Assembly (NCBI GenBank): GCA_002256705.1
Contig: NQJI01000070.1
Span: 1 to 7,062, forward strand
Source of the DNA: Methylococcaceae bacterium NSM2-1
GTDB lineage: Bacteria; Pseudomonadota; Gammaproteobacteria; Methylococcales; Methylomonadaceae
Length of the DNA: 7,062 bases
Direction of reading: 5' to 3'
Shown: positions 1 through 6,584 of the stretch, one piece after another
Layout of the letters: every line of letters starts with the position of its first letter
How positions within the stretch are numbered: the first letter of the stretch is position 1
Notes under the pieces: model-generated
Told to the model about the DNA's origin: nothing
Databases searched by the model: none
What the model saw: only the letters and a program-made list of their open reading frames with translations
Translations under genes and position numbers: made by a program

Positions 1-528
1 GCCCAGACTGGCGGCGGCTTCTTCGGTCGCAGTATCCAATTCCTGCAGCACAGGCTCGATGGTCCGCACGACAAACGGCAAACCTATAAAGATCAAAGCA
101 ACGACAATACCCTTTGGTGTGTAAGCAATTTGCACTCCAAAGTTATCCATCAACAGCTTGCCGATCCAGCCTTGGGGTTCGTAGATTGTTGCCAGCACGA
201 TACCGGCAACGGCTGTCGGCAATGCGAACGGCAGATCAATAAGCGCATCGACAAGACGTTTGCCGGGAAACGTATAGCGTACCAGCGTCCAGGCGATGAT
301 AAAGCCGAATACAGCGGCCACGGCGGCAGCAATCAGCGCCGCCCCAAAGCTGACGCTGAACGAATCCTGCACGCGGCGGTTGGACAGAATCGCCCAGTAC
401 TCGTCGAGGCTGAGTTGCATCGATTTCAGCAGCATCGCGCTGAGCGGAATCAATACAATCAAGGCCAAATAGACCAGGGTAAGCCCGATGGCCGGGCGAA
501 ATCCCGGCATGATGTTACTTTGTGGCAT
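1..528 (-). CDS. cysT: Sulfate/thiosulfate ABC transporter permease CysT (CysU), partial at left edge
   Basis: Inner-membrane permease that, with CysW and the ATPase CysA, imports sulfate or thiosulfate delivered by a periplasmic binding protein. The window holds the first 176 residues; the family is about 275, so the C-terminal third is missing. Hydrophobic segments lie at about residues 12-34, 60-82, 95-115 and 138-156. The LPFALPTAVAGI stretch (99-110) is typical of CysT. The visible end, EEAAASLG (169-176), is the start of the EAA loop through which ABC permeases contact their ATPase. I chose the ATG at 528 because AAAGG lies 8 nt upstream of it; an internal ATG at 510 is less likely. It starts 17 bp after the cysP-like gene and is almost certainly co-transcribed with it. 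cysW and cysA probably follow beyond the edge. Confidence 0.93.
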   Translation of the reverse strand, partial: MPQSNIMPGFRPAIGLTLVYLALIVLIPLSAMLLKSMQLSLDEYWAILSNRRVQDSFSVSFGAALIAAAVAAVFGFIIAWTLVRYTFPGKRLVDALIDLPFALPTAVAGIVLATIYEPQGWIGKLLMDNFGVQIAYTPKGIVVALIFIGLPFVVRTIEPVLQELDTATEEAAASLG

Positions 529-545
529 GTCAGCAACCTTTGGTT

Positions 546-1529
546 TTATTTGGTGTAAATCTGATCAAACAGCCCGCCGTCGGCAAAGTGGGTCTTTTCT
601 GCCTTAGGCCAACTTCCGAACACTTCGTCCACGGTAAACAAATTAAGCTGCTTGAAAGTGCTTTTGTGTTTGTCTGCAACACTTTCCACCTGTGGCCTCA
701 AGTTATGGCGCACGGCAATTTCCTGGCCTTCCTCGGAGTAGTGAAAGTCCAGATAGGCTTGAGCAAGCGCACGAGTATTTCTCTTGTCGACAACCTTATC
801 CACCAATGAGACCGGATTTTCAGCCAAAATACTGGTGGATGGGTAAACCACTTCGAATTTATCTTCCCCCAGTTCTTTCTTGATCAAAAATACTTCATTC
901 TCAAAAGTCAACAGGGCGTCACCAATACCACGCTGGGCAAATGTCGTTGTCGCGCCGCGTCCGCCGCTATCCAGCACAGGGACATTTTTGAAGAGTTTGG
1001 TTACAAAATCCTTGGCTTTGGCCTCACCGCCGCCATTTTTTATGACAGAGCCCCATGCCGCCAGATAGCTGTATTTGCCGTTGCCCGAAGTTTTCGGGTT
1101 GGGAATGATAACGGAAATACCTGGTTTCACCAGATCCTCCCAATCCTTGATATTTTTAGGATTGCCTTTACGAACCAAAAAGACAGAAGTTGATGCCGTA
1201 GGAGAACTGGCATGAGGAAGACGTTCTTGCCAGTTTTCAGGAATCAGCTTGCCGAGTTGGTAAAGAATATCAATGTCAGGTGACCGATTCATGGTAATGA
1301 CATCGGCCTCCAGTCCGTCTACAACTGCTCTGGCCTGTTTGCTCGACCCGCCATGAGATTGATTGATAACAATGGTTTCGCCCGTCTTTTCTTTCCAGTG
1401 TTTGATGAAGGCGGGGTTCAGGTCATCATAAAACTCGCGTGTTACGTCATAGGAAACGTTCAATAATGAGGTTTCGGCAAAGACGGTGGATGAAACCAGC
1501 AGCGCGGATAGAACTAAATACTTGAACAT
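546..1529 (-). CDS. cysP: Periplasmic thiosulfate/sulfate-binding protein, CysP-like
   Basis: Periplasmic solute-binding protein of the Sbp/CysP family (327 aa, full length). A Sec signal peptide ends at VFA-ET (about residue 18). Family motifs are NVSYDVTRE (24-32), QSHGGSSKQ (57-65), NPKTSG (144-149) and DSGGRGATTTFAQRG (187-201). Several features match remembered E. coli CysP rather than Sbp: GKLIPENW, NPKTSGN, GGRGATTTF, and Phe209 in LLTFENEV. That Phe sits where Sbp has the Trp that hydrogen-bonds sulfate. Thiosulfate, or mixed thiosulfate/sulfate, binding is therefore an inference. The start is firm: GGAGG lies 4 nt before the ATG. The gene follows sbp by 68 bp, is clearly a paralogue of it, and presumably feeds the same CysT permease. 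The alternative is a second sulfate-binding protein with a modified pocket. Confidence 0.88.
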   Translation of the reverse strand: MFKYLVLSALLVSSTVFAETSLLNVSYDVTREFYDDLNPAFIKHWKEKTGETIVINQSHGGSSKQARAVVDGLEADVITMNRSPDIDILYQLGKLIPENWQERLPHASSPTASTSVFLVRKGNPKNIKDWEDLVKPGISVIIPNPKTSGNGKYSYLAAWGSVIKNGGGEAKAKDFVTKLFKNVPVLDSGGRGATTTFAQRGIGDALLTFENEVFLIKKELGEDKFEVVYPSTSILAENPVSLVDKVVDKRNTRALAQAYLDFHYSEEGQEIAVRHNLRPQVESVADKHKSTFKQLNLFTVDEVFGSWPKAEKTHFADGGLFDQIYTK

Positions 1530-1597
1530 GTAGCCTCCAAGAGTAAGGGGATAAAAATCGAATGGCTGAGATAATTTAAATCAGATCAATTCTATAT

Positions 1598-2602
1598 TTA
1601 AGGCGTGTAGATTTGATCGAAGGTGCCGCCATCATCAAAATGCTCTTTTTGTGCTTGCGGCCAGCCACCAAATTTGTCCTTGACGGTAAACAGCTCCAGT
1701 TTTGGAAAACGTTTTAAGTCTTCAGGAGCGGCATGTTCAGGTTGATAAGGACGGTAGAAGTGTTTAGCAGCCAGTTTTTGCCCGACCGGTGAATACAGGT
1801 ATTGCAGATAAGCTTCCGCTAAATCCTGGGTGCCATTCTTTTTGACGATTTTATCGATGACGGCTACCGGCGTTTCCGCTAAAATGCTGGTTGGCGGCAC
1901 GACAATTTCGTATTTACCGGCGCCCTGTTCTTTAAGCGCCAGAAACGCTTCGTTTTCCCAGGTAATCAGCACATCGCCCATGCCGCGCTGGATAAAAGTC
2001 GTTGTAGAACCACGTGCGCCGGAGTCAAGTACCGGGACATTTTTGTAAATCTTCTTAACAAATTCTTTGGCGGCATCCTTGCTGCCGAACTTCTTCTCTC
2101 CAAACTCCCAGGCGGCCAGATAGTTGTAGCGGGCACCACCTGAAGTTTTGGGATTGGGGGTAATGACCGATACACCATCTTTTGCCAGGTCGTCCCAGTC
2201 TTTAATGCCTTTGGGATTGCCTTGGCGCACTAAAAACACAATGGTGGAGGTATAAGGCAAGCTGTTGTTGGGCAAACGGCTCTGCCAATCTTTAGGCAGC
2301 AACCCGGCCCGTTCAGCAATTTGATCGATGTCATAAGACATTGCCAGGGTCACAACATCCGCTTCCAAACCGTCGATAACCGCTCTTGTTTGCTTGCCGG
2401 CACCGCCGTGCGATTGTTGAACTTCAACATCTTCTTTGGTTTTGTCTTTCCAGTATTTAATAAACTCCTTGTTGAAGTCCTGATACAGTTCCCGGGTCGG
2501 GTCGTAGGAGACATTGAGAATGGTTCTATCCGCCAAAGCCGTACCGCTCAATAGTAAGGTCAAGGTGAAGAACAGGTGTTTTAATGATTTGGTAATTTTC
2601 AT
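1598..2602 (-). CDS. sbp: Periplasmic sulfate-binding protein Sbp
   Basis: High-affinity periplasmic sulfate-binding protein (334 aa, normal family length) that delivers sulfate to the CysTWA transporter. A Sec signal peptide ends at ALA-DR (about residue 24). Binding-site motifs known from the Salmonella protein are present: Asp34 in [19 protein letters not shown] (62-71), NPKTSGGAR (150-158, including Ser154, Gly155 and Gly156), Ala197 in DSGARGS, and Trp215 in LITWENEA. The residue matching Salmonella Ser45 is Ala68; that contact is made by the backbone, so binding should persist. AAGGAG lies 5 nt before the ATG and fixes the start. The 278-bp gap upstream carries a long inverted repeat that may control this gene. 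It is followed by cysP and cysT in the same direction. Confidence 0.95.
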   Translation of the reverse strand: MKITKSLKHLFFTLTLLLSGTALADRTILNVSYDPTRELYQDFNKEFIKYWKDKTKEDVEVQQSHGGAGKQTRAVIDGLEADVVTLAMSYDIDQIAERAGLLPKDWQSRLPNNSLPYTSTIVFLVRQGNPKGIKDWDDLAKDGVSVITPNPKTSGGARYNYLAAWEFGEKKFGSKDAAKEFVKKIYKNVPVLDSGARGSTTTFIQRGMGDVLITWENEAFLALKEQGAGKYEIVVPPTSILAETPVAVIDKIVKKNGTQDLAEAYLQYLYSPVGQKLAAKHFYRPYQPEHAAPEDLKRFPKLELFTVKDKFGGWPQAQKEHFDDGGTFDQIYTP

Positions 2603-2651
2603 AAATTCTCCTTAATGGAAGATGTTTTGTTTGTTTTGCCGCATCGCTTTA

Positions 2652-2684
2652 ATAAGTGACATATTTGATACATATGGCACTTAT
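2652..2684. promoter_or_regulatory. 13-bp inverted repeat upstream of sbp (candidate operator or leader hairpin)
   Basis: The arms ATAAGTGACATAT (2652-2664) and ATATGGCACTTAT (2672-2684) are inverted copies with one mismatch, separated by TTGATAC. The centre lies about 66 bp before the sbp ATG. The inner part fits a T-N11-A box, the usual core of LysR-family sites, so CysB or a relative is a reasonable candidate regulator. The repeat overlaps a possible -10 (TATCAA), which would suit repression. If transcription comes from upstream it could instead form a leader hairpin. There is no adjacent T-run, so it is not a typical terminator. Confidence 0.55.
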
Positions 2685-2722
2685 GGTAAGCAAATTGATT
2701 AACCGGCAATAATGATATAATT

Positions 2723-2736
2723 AGATATTAATATCT
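2723..2736. repeat. 14-bp perfect palindrome AGATATTAATATCT
   Basis: A perfect 14-bp palindrome of A/T with two G/C pairs, 39 bp beyond the larger inverted repeat on the far side from sbp. It could be an upstream protein-binding site for the sbp promoter or chance in AT-rich DNA. A similar palindrome, GATATATATATC, occurs at 4811-4822 upstream of oscA. Confidence 0.35.
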
Positions 2737-2880
2737 GTAAAATAGATATATTGTTACTTAGAGCACCTCCTACAGACACCACTAATGGCCTTCATCTATT
2801 ACTGGATTTGCCTCATCCCCTACTTTCCGGAGCAAGGGAATGATCCTTTTGGCATTTCTCACCGTTACCTTTGCGCTGGT

Positions 2881-4389
2881 TTACTTGTAAGTGGGCTTAC
2901 CGTCGCCAAATGCATTCAGCGACACTTCGAAGTAGAAGAAATTGGTGGGCTGAGAGGTGTAGGGACCATCAATCCTTGCCTGTGCCCTCGTAAAATCACC
3001 CGGAGAAAAGTAGGCATAGCTCATACTCCAATCGACATAGGGGTTAAGTTTATGGCGCAAACGGAGGTCCCATTCGTATCCCAGGAAGCTGCCGCTTTTG
3101 CCGGTCCGGTCTTGCAAATTGGCACGGTTCCAGGCCGCGGATTCGTTTTCCAGCCAATAGGCGTTAAAACCGGTGTCTATGCGAACTTCCTTGTAGGGGA
3201 CAAACTCCAGTCTGGCTTTTGGTGCGTGAATATTATCCCAGGAGAAATAATCGTTGCGCGACCACGGCTGGTTGAAGCCGTAAAAAGCATCGAAGCGTTG
3301 GTTGTTGTTATCTACGCCGTTTTTGTCGCCGGTACCGTAGCCGTAAAATACACTGGCCCTGGGCTTCCACTCATGGTCAAAGGTATAGCCGAGTTCCATC
3401 GCGTAAGCCAGAGCATCATGGTTCTGCTTGGTTTGCCGGGTGCCTGACAGTGAGCCAACAGTGCCGAACTGTTTGTTGATGTCGGCATCGAAATCAAAGC
3501 CGCTACTGCCGAATAAACCATAAACCCTCAAGCCCGGCGCATAAATGTCCATATCGGCCTTGCGATTGGCGACAACGGAATTGGTTGGGTCGCCGTTAAC
3601 CTTGCGGCCCATGAAGTAGGGCTGGATCGTGATAAATTCGGACCAACGGCGGATACTCAGTATCCCGCCATAAAACCAGGTATCTTCGTCATTCTTGTCC
3701 CACTGGTACTTCAAGCGCTCCAACGGCTGCAACGCGAAGGTATCCAAATCCCAGTCGTTTTGCTGTTTACCAAAATGAACGCGATAGCCAAAGAAGTTAT
3801 TGGTCGTGTTACGGAACTCGTTTCTGGCCAGCAAACGCCGGTCCAGCACTTCGTAAGCCATGCGACCGGCGCGAACACTTAATGGCCGATTGAAACCCAG
3901 CGCGTTTTTGAAATATAGCTCGCCGTAAGCCTGAATCAGCTCATGTTCGTTAACGTCGGAATCAGATCTTTCATAGTGTCCGTTTTCACTGCTGGAATTT
4001 TGAAATTCGACTGCGAAACGGAAAGGATCGAGAATATCTGTGATCCCAACATAGGCACGCGTTCTCAACAAGAACAGATTGTCCGGGTCGGCACGGTATC
4101 TTTTTACCGGGCCAGCTGGAGTCGTATCGGTCCAAAACCGGTAATCGTTTTCGCGGTACTCATAGCGGGTGCGATGATCCAGGCCGACATTTAACCAATC
4201 AATGTCGCGAAACTGATCGAATTGGGTTTGGCTCAATTTCCGTACGTAAGACGGAGGATCGGAGTCCGGCTCGACGCGGTAACCTCTAGTTTTGCGGAAA
4301 TAATCCTCAGCATTTACCAGGCCCGGCAACGCTAATAACAGACCCAGGGCGCTGGCTGCGGACACTGTATTAATGAAATTACGCTGCAT
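2881..4389 (-). CDS. Outer-membrane beta-barrel of the alginate export (AlgE-like) family
   Basis: Predicted outer-membrane channel (502 aa). A Sec signal peptide ends at VNA-ED (about residue 27). The rest alternates polar and aromatic residues as in beta-strands. Alginate-export-family landmarks include AGRMAYEVLDRRLLARNEF (174-192), FFGYRVH (199-205), a YGTGD turn (351-355), RFDAFYGFNQPW (365-376) and YWLENESAAW (411-420). The last strand, FFYFEVSLNAF (484-494), is followed by a short tail GDGKPTYK, so the protein does not end in the usual terminal aromatic residue. I chose the ATG at 4389 because GGGGGAA lies just upstream; an in-frame TTG at 4401 would overlap that site. No alginate biosynthesis genes are visible. 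Placement between oscA and sbp suggests uptake of sulfate or organosulfur compounds. That role is inferred from context only. Confidence 0.82.
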   Translation of the reverse strand: MQRNFINTVSAASALGLLLALPGLVNAEDYFRKTRGYRVEPDSDPPSYVRKLSQTQFDQFRDIDWLNVGLDHRTRYEYRENDYRFWTDTTPAGPVKRYRADPDNLFLLRTRAYVGITDILDPFRFAVEFQNSSSENGHYERSDSDVNEHELIQAYGELYFKNALGFNRPLSVRAGRMAYEVLDRRLLARNEFRNTTNNFFGYRVHFGKQQNDWDLDTFALQPLERLKYQWDKNDEDTWFYGGILSIRRWSEFITIQPYFMGRKVNGDPTNSVVANRKADMDIYAPGLRVYGLFGSSGFDFDADINKQFGTVGSLSGTRQTKQNHDALAYAMELGYTFDHEWKPRASVFYGYGTGDKNGVDNNNQRFDAFYGFNQPWSRNDYFSWDNIHAPKARLEFVPYKEVRIDTGFNAYWLENESAAWNRANLQDRTGKSGSFLGYEWDLRLRHKLNPYVDWSMSYAYFSPGDFTRAQARIDGPYTSQPTNFFYFEVSLNAFGDGKPTYK

Positions 4390-4523
4390 GTGTTCCCCCA
4401 AATTTTATAAAAACTCTGTTCGTTCCAGTAACGTCCGGTGCTCCGGTCAGCCTGCTATCACTTTAAAATAATATTTTTTCGCCGTTTTTACGGTAGAGTG
4501 GATTTGGCTATTTATTCAAGTAC

Positions 4524-4694
4524 TTATTTAGCGTCAAAGCGTAGCTTCTCTCTGCGTTCGATTTGCACAACCTTGCTATCATGTATGATAATTTCAACCG
4601 ATCCAAACTGGATTCCTTGCAAAAAAGAGGCAATCTGTTCGGCGACTTCAGTCTTTAGTTGTCCTTTACTGGGTTTTCTTATTTCGGTAATCAT
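4524..4694 (-). CDS. oscA: OscA / YezD-family (DUF2292) small sulfur-starvation protein
   Basis: A 56-aa protein of the DUF2292 family. The conserved core GSVEIIIHDSKVVQIERREK (31-50), followed by LRF, matches the family pattern also seen in Bacillus YezD. In Pseudomonas corrugata the homologue OscA is encoded next to the sbp sulfate transporter genes and is needed for the sulfur-starvation response and chromate resistance. The biochemical role is unknown. No signal peptide or membrane segment is seen, so it is probably cytoplasmic. The ATG at 4694 is chosen because AGGAG (4702-4706 on the other strand) lies 7 nt before it; the longer GTG/ATG starts at 4718 and 4715 lie upstream of that site. 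It is the first gene of the minus-strand sulfur cluster, 134 bp before the barrel gene. Confidence 0.85.
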   Translation of the reverse strand: MITEIRKPSKGQLKTEVAEQIASFLQGIQFGSVEIIIHDSKVVQIERREKLRFDAK

Positions 4695-4769
4695 AATAGT
4701 GCTCCTACAACTCATCACTGTTGAAAATGAACGTGTTGTCTACGTCCAGCGTGTTTAAAAGTTGAGTGC

Positions 4770-4810
4770 ACTATAGCAGCGAAACTGTAGAACATTTAAT
4801 GATATGTTCT
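4770..4810 (-). promoter_or_regulatory. Candidate oscA promoter with inverted repeat over the -35 region
   Basis: On the minus strand TATAGT (4770-4775) is a good -10. The matching -35 position (4793-4798) reads TAAATG, which is poor. A perfect 7-bp inverted repeat AGAACAT-N8-ATGTTCT (4789-4810) covers that -35. A weak -35 overlapped by a dyad is what an activator-dependent promoter looks like; a CysB-type activator would fit the gene. Transcription would start near 4763, giving a leader of about 69 nt. Confidence 0.45.
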
Positions 4811-4836
4811 GATATATATATCTGATTTAGCGATAA

Positions 4837-5001
4837 GTATGGAGAGACCGGATAGCGCGAAGCGTATTTGGCGAAATCGAAGATGTGAGTTTAAAAAAAC
4901 CAGCTCACCTTGGAGACAGGGACAAGGTGATTAAAGCGGGCAGTCATCGGATTGAAAAGAATACACCTGCACCCATCAGGCATGTGGTGGATGAATTTTA
5001 A
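4837..5001 (+). other. Orphan reading frame, possible gene remnant or 38-aa protein
   Basis: An open frame lies between a TAA at 4834-4836 and the TAA at 4999-5001. Its composition looks protein-like (for example VIKAGSHRIEKNTPAPIRHV near the end) and it is less AT-rich than the surrounding DNA. The only usual start is the GTG at 4885, giving 38 residues with no convincing ribosome binding site. A terminator-like hairpin follows at once, which suggests this is, or was, the 3' end of a plus-strand gene. I do not recognise the family. It may be a remnant of a degraded gene or simply chance. Confidence 0.25.
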
Positions 5002-5030
5002 TGTTTTGATTTTTTCATCCTCCTATTTTT
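4986..5030 (+). terminator. Terminator-like hairpin after the orphan frame
   Basis: GGTGGATGAA (4986-4995) pairs with TTCATCCTCC (5014-5023) with one T-T mismatch, around an 18-nt AT-rich loop. TATTTTT follows (5024-5030). The arrangement fits a plus-strand rho-independent terminator, though the loop is long and the stem is not GC-rich. Confidence 0.35.
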
Positions 5031-5513
5031 CAACGGCTAAAATAACGCCTGCAAAAAGGATTTGAATAATAATGGCAAGCACTATGTCGATTGTGTCAAA
5101 TGGTTTTTTGCAGTTTGCTTCAATTATTATGAGCGGTTATAACATCTCTACTCTGGCAAGATTGTTTAAGTTTTAAAAAGAACTCATCAATTTTGTGCAG
5201 TTGCACTCATGTTGCACCACAATAGATTTTTTTAATGATTAAGTTCTTGTGGTCCAGTCTGGATTTCGTCGTTGAAATGAATAATCTATCTATCAAGTTT
5301 ATTATTCAATGTTGGGGGACTGTTAAGGTTTAAAAAAATTTTAAAGCTTAAAACATACTTTTATATTTCAATTAATTAGTGTTTTTCATTGGCTCAGCTG
5401 TATTTTCAGGTTCAAGAACTTTAATAGCGATGCCCATGTAGTGCTGCGCATTTTCGAGGAACTGACTTGTTTCGACAGGTCTTGATGATTATTTTGATCA
5501 ATCGGCACTTGTG
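5002..5513. other. AT-rich non-coding stretch
   Basis: About 510 bp with no confident gene. It contains the 3' arm and T-run of the hairpin ending at 5030, a 34-codon ORF at 5072-5176 (start MASTMS, AAGGA 11 nt upstream), a cluster of short repeats at 5178-5253, and small dyads just before the sigma-54-like site: TTGATCAA (5494-5501) and GCAC-TT-GTGC (5505-5514). No tRNA, rRNA or riboswitch fold was recognised. Confidence 0.5.
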
Positions 5514-5530
5514 CTGGTGTGAAAATTGCT
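5514..5530 (+). promoter_or_regulatory. Candidate sigma-54 (-24/-12) promoter
   Basis: CTGGTGTGAAAATTGCT carries the invariant GG (5516-5517) and GC (5528-5529) with exactly 10 bp between them, plus the full TTGC of the -12 element. The TGG of the -24 element is present, but the following CAC is TGT. Transcription would begin near 5540, about 25 nt before the ATG at 5565, which is a natural leader length. A sigma-54 promoter needs an upstream activator; the dyads at 5494-5514 are rather close to be its enhancer site. Confidence 0.5.
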
Positions 5531-5564
5531 GTTAACTCTCGTATTATTGAAAGGGTATGTGCAA

Positions 5565-6578
5565 ATGTCCAAAATGAGTCATATCAATGTTATTGAGAAA
5601 TACGAAGAGCATCGATTGGCTATTCGTAATTTGCTCTCTTCAATATTGGGCTGTTTTGCTGATGAAAAAATGTTTGTGCAACGCCATGAGAAAATGACCG
5701 AGATGCTTGATTCATTGTGTTCTTATTACCCTTTTGTGAGTCTTCTCTATCTGCTTGATGCTCAAGGAAAACAAATTGGCATAAATGTGCCGGGCAGCCA
5801 TTTCAAAAAACATCCTAAAACCGGTATGGGAGCAGATCGCAGTAACAGGCCTTACTATTTGTTAGCGATGAAGACAACTGGCGTGGTGGTCACCGAGCCC
5901 TATTTGTCCAGTGTTCGACAGGAACTATGCATGTCCGCCAGTGTAAAAATTCCCAATGATGATGGTTCAATAAAAGGTTTCATTGTTTTGGATATTGACG
6001 TGGGTGCGACGCTGGCATTTTTAACCGGTGACAGCAGGCGCGTCTATTTTGAGCCCTATTTTAAAGTGATATATACACTGATTGTGCTTGGATTGTTTGC
6101 CGTTGCTCTGGTGTTGCTTTATGCGGCGGTAGCTGACTGTGTAAAAGTGGTGCATTCGATAATAGATCCGCAGGAAATGATGGCGATACCCTTAAGTGCG
6201 GTCATTTACCTGACCTTGGCGCTGGCGATTTTTGATTTGGGTAAAACCACCCTGGAAGAGGAGGTGCTGTTATATAAGGATATACTCAGGCATAGCTCAA
6301 CCAGGCGAACGATTACCCGTTTTATCGCGGTGATTATTATTGCGGTTTCAATTGAAGCGTTGTTAATGATTTTTAAATTCGCATTAAACGGTGGCGGTGA
6401 ACATATTATTGAAGCTGTTTGGATTATTGTTGCGGCTGCATTGCTTTTGGTATCGCTGGGTGTCTATGTTTATTTGGGCAGTAAAGCCGAGGTAATGCTA
6501 TTGAAAAATAATGTTAATACAAGAAAGAGCCTTGATAACGGGGGGAATGGTAATTCAATAACAGAAATAAAAACATAA
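5565..6578 (+). CDS. PDC/Cache-like sensor membrane protein with four transmembrane segments
   Basis: A 337-aa membrane protein with an N-terminal sensor-like region and no recognised output domain. Residues 55-147 resemble a PDC/Cache fold: SLLYLLDAQGKQIG (59-72), DRSNRPYYLLA (91-101), VVVTEPYLSS (107-116) and GFIVLDIDV (138-146). Membrane segments follow at about 167-190, 207-226, 253-272 and 282-304. The basic loop RHSSTRRTITR (242-252) and the lysine-containing tail suggest both ends face the cytoplasm. No membrane segment precedes the sensor region, which is unusual for a Cache domain. I chose the ATG at 5565 with GAAAGGG upstream; a TTG at 5526 would sit inside the sigma-54-like -12 element. 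Proteins of this layout are sometimes labelled 'general glycosylation pathway protein', but nothing here supports that role. It may act with the haem protein downstream. Confidence 0.7.
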   Translation: MSKMSHINVIEKYEEHRLAIRNLLSSILGCFADEKMFVQRHEKMTEMLDSLCSYYPFVSLLYLLDAQGKQIGINVPGSHFKKHPKTGMGADRSNRPYYLLAMKTTGVVVTEPYLSSVRQELCMSASVKIPNDDGSIKGFIVLDIDVGATLAFLTGDSRRVYFEPYFKVIYTLIVLGLFAVALVLLYAAVADCVKVVHSIIDPQEMMAIPLSAVIYLTLALAIFDLGKTTLEEEVLLYKDILRHSSTRRTITRFIAVIIIAVSIEALLMIFKFALNGGGEHIIEAVWIIVAAALLLVSLGVYVYLGSKAEVMLLKNNVNTRKSLDNGGNGNSITEIKT

Positions 6579-6584
6579 TCAAGG

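Larger units (their letters stand above)
2603..2880. other. Intergenic region between barrel gene and sbp
   Basis: A 278-bp gap with no credible gene. The half nearest sbp (2614-2760) is very AT-rich and carries the 13-bp inverted repeat at 2652-2684, a possible promoter overlapping it (minus-strand TTGCTT at 2688-2693, 17 nt, TATCAA at 2665-2670), and a 14-bp palindrome at 2723-2736. I see no good hairpin plus T-run terminator after the barrel gene, so read-through into sbp is possible. Confidence 0.6.

Noticed and set aside
130..558. 142-codon plus-strand open frame opposite cysT
   Set aside because: It mirrors the GC-biased coding frame of cysT, has no domain, and cysT is unmistakable on the other strand.
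2840..2890. 16-codon hydrophobic plus-strand ORF (MILLAFLTV...) with GGAG 7 nt upstream
   Set aside because: Too short to support, it overlaps the end of the barrel gene on the other strand, and no partner gene such as a kdp operon is visible.
2785..3447. 220-codon plus-strand open frame
   Set aside because: Most of it is antisense to the barrel gene, which has a signal peptide, family motifs and a ribosome binding site. The frame has no ribosome binding site and no recognisable domain.
4403..4409. TATAAAA on the minus strand as a promoter for the barrel gene
   Set aside because: It lies only about 15 bp from the ATG, so transcription would start within the ribosome binding site, and there is no matching -35.
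4435..4446. CCGG-TGCT-CCGG hairpin between oscA and the barrel gene as a terminator
   Set aside because: The stem is only 4 bp and no T-run follows on either strand.
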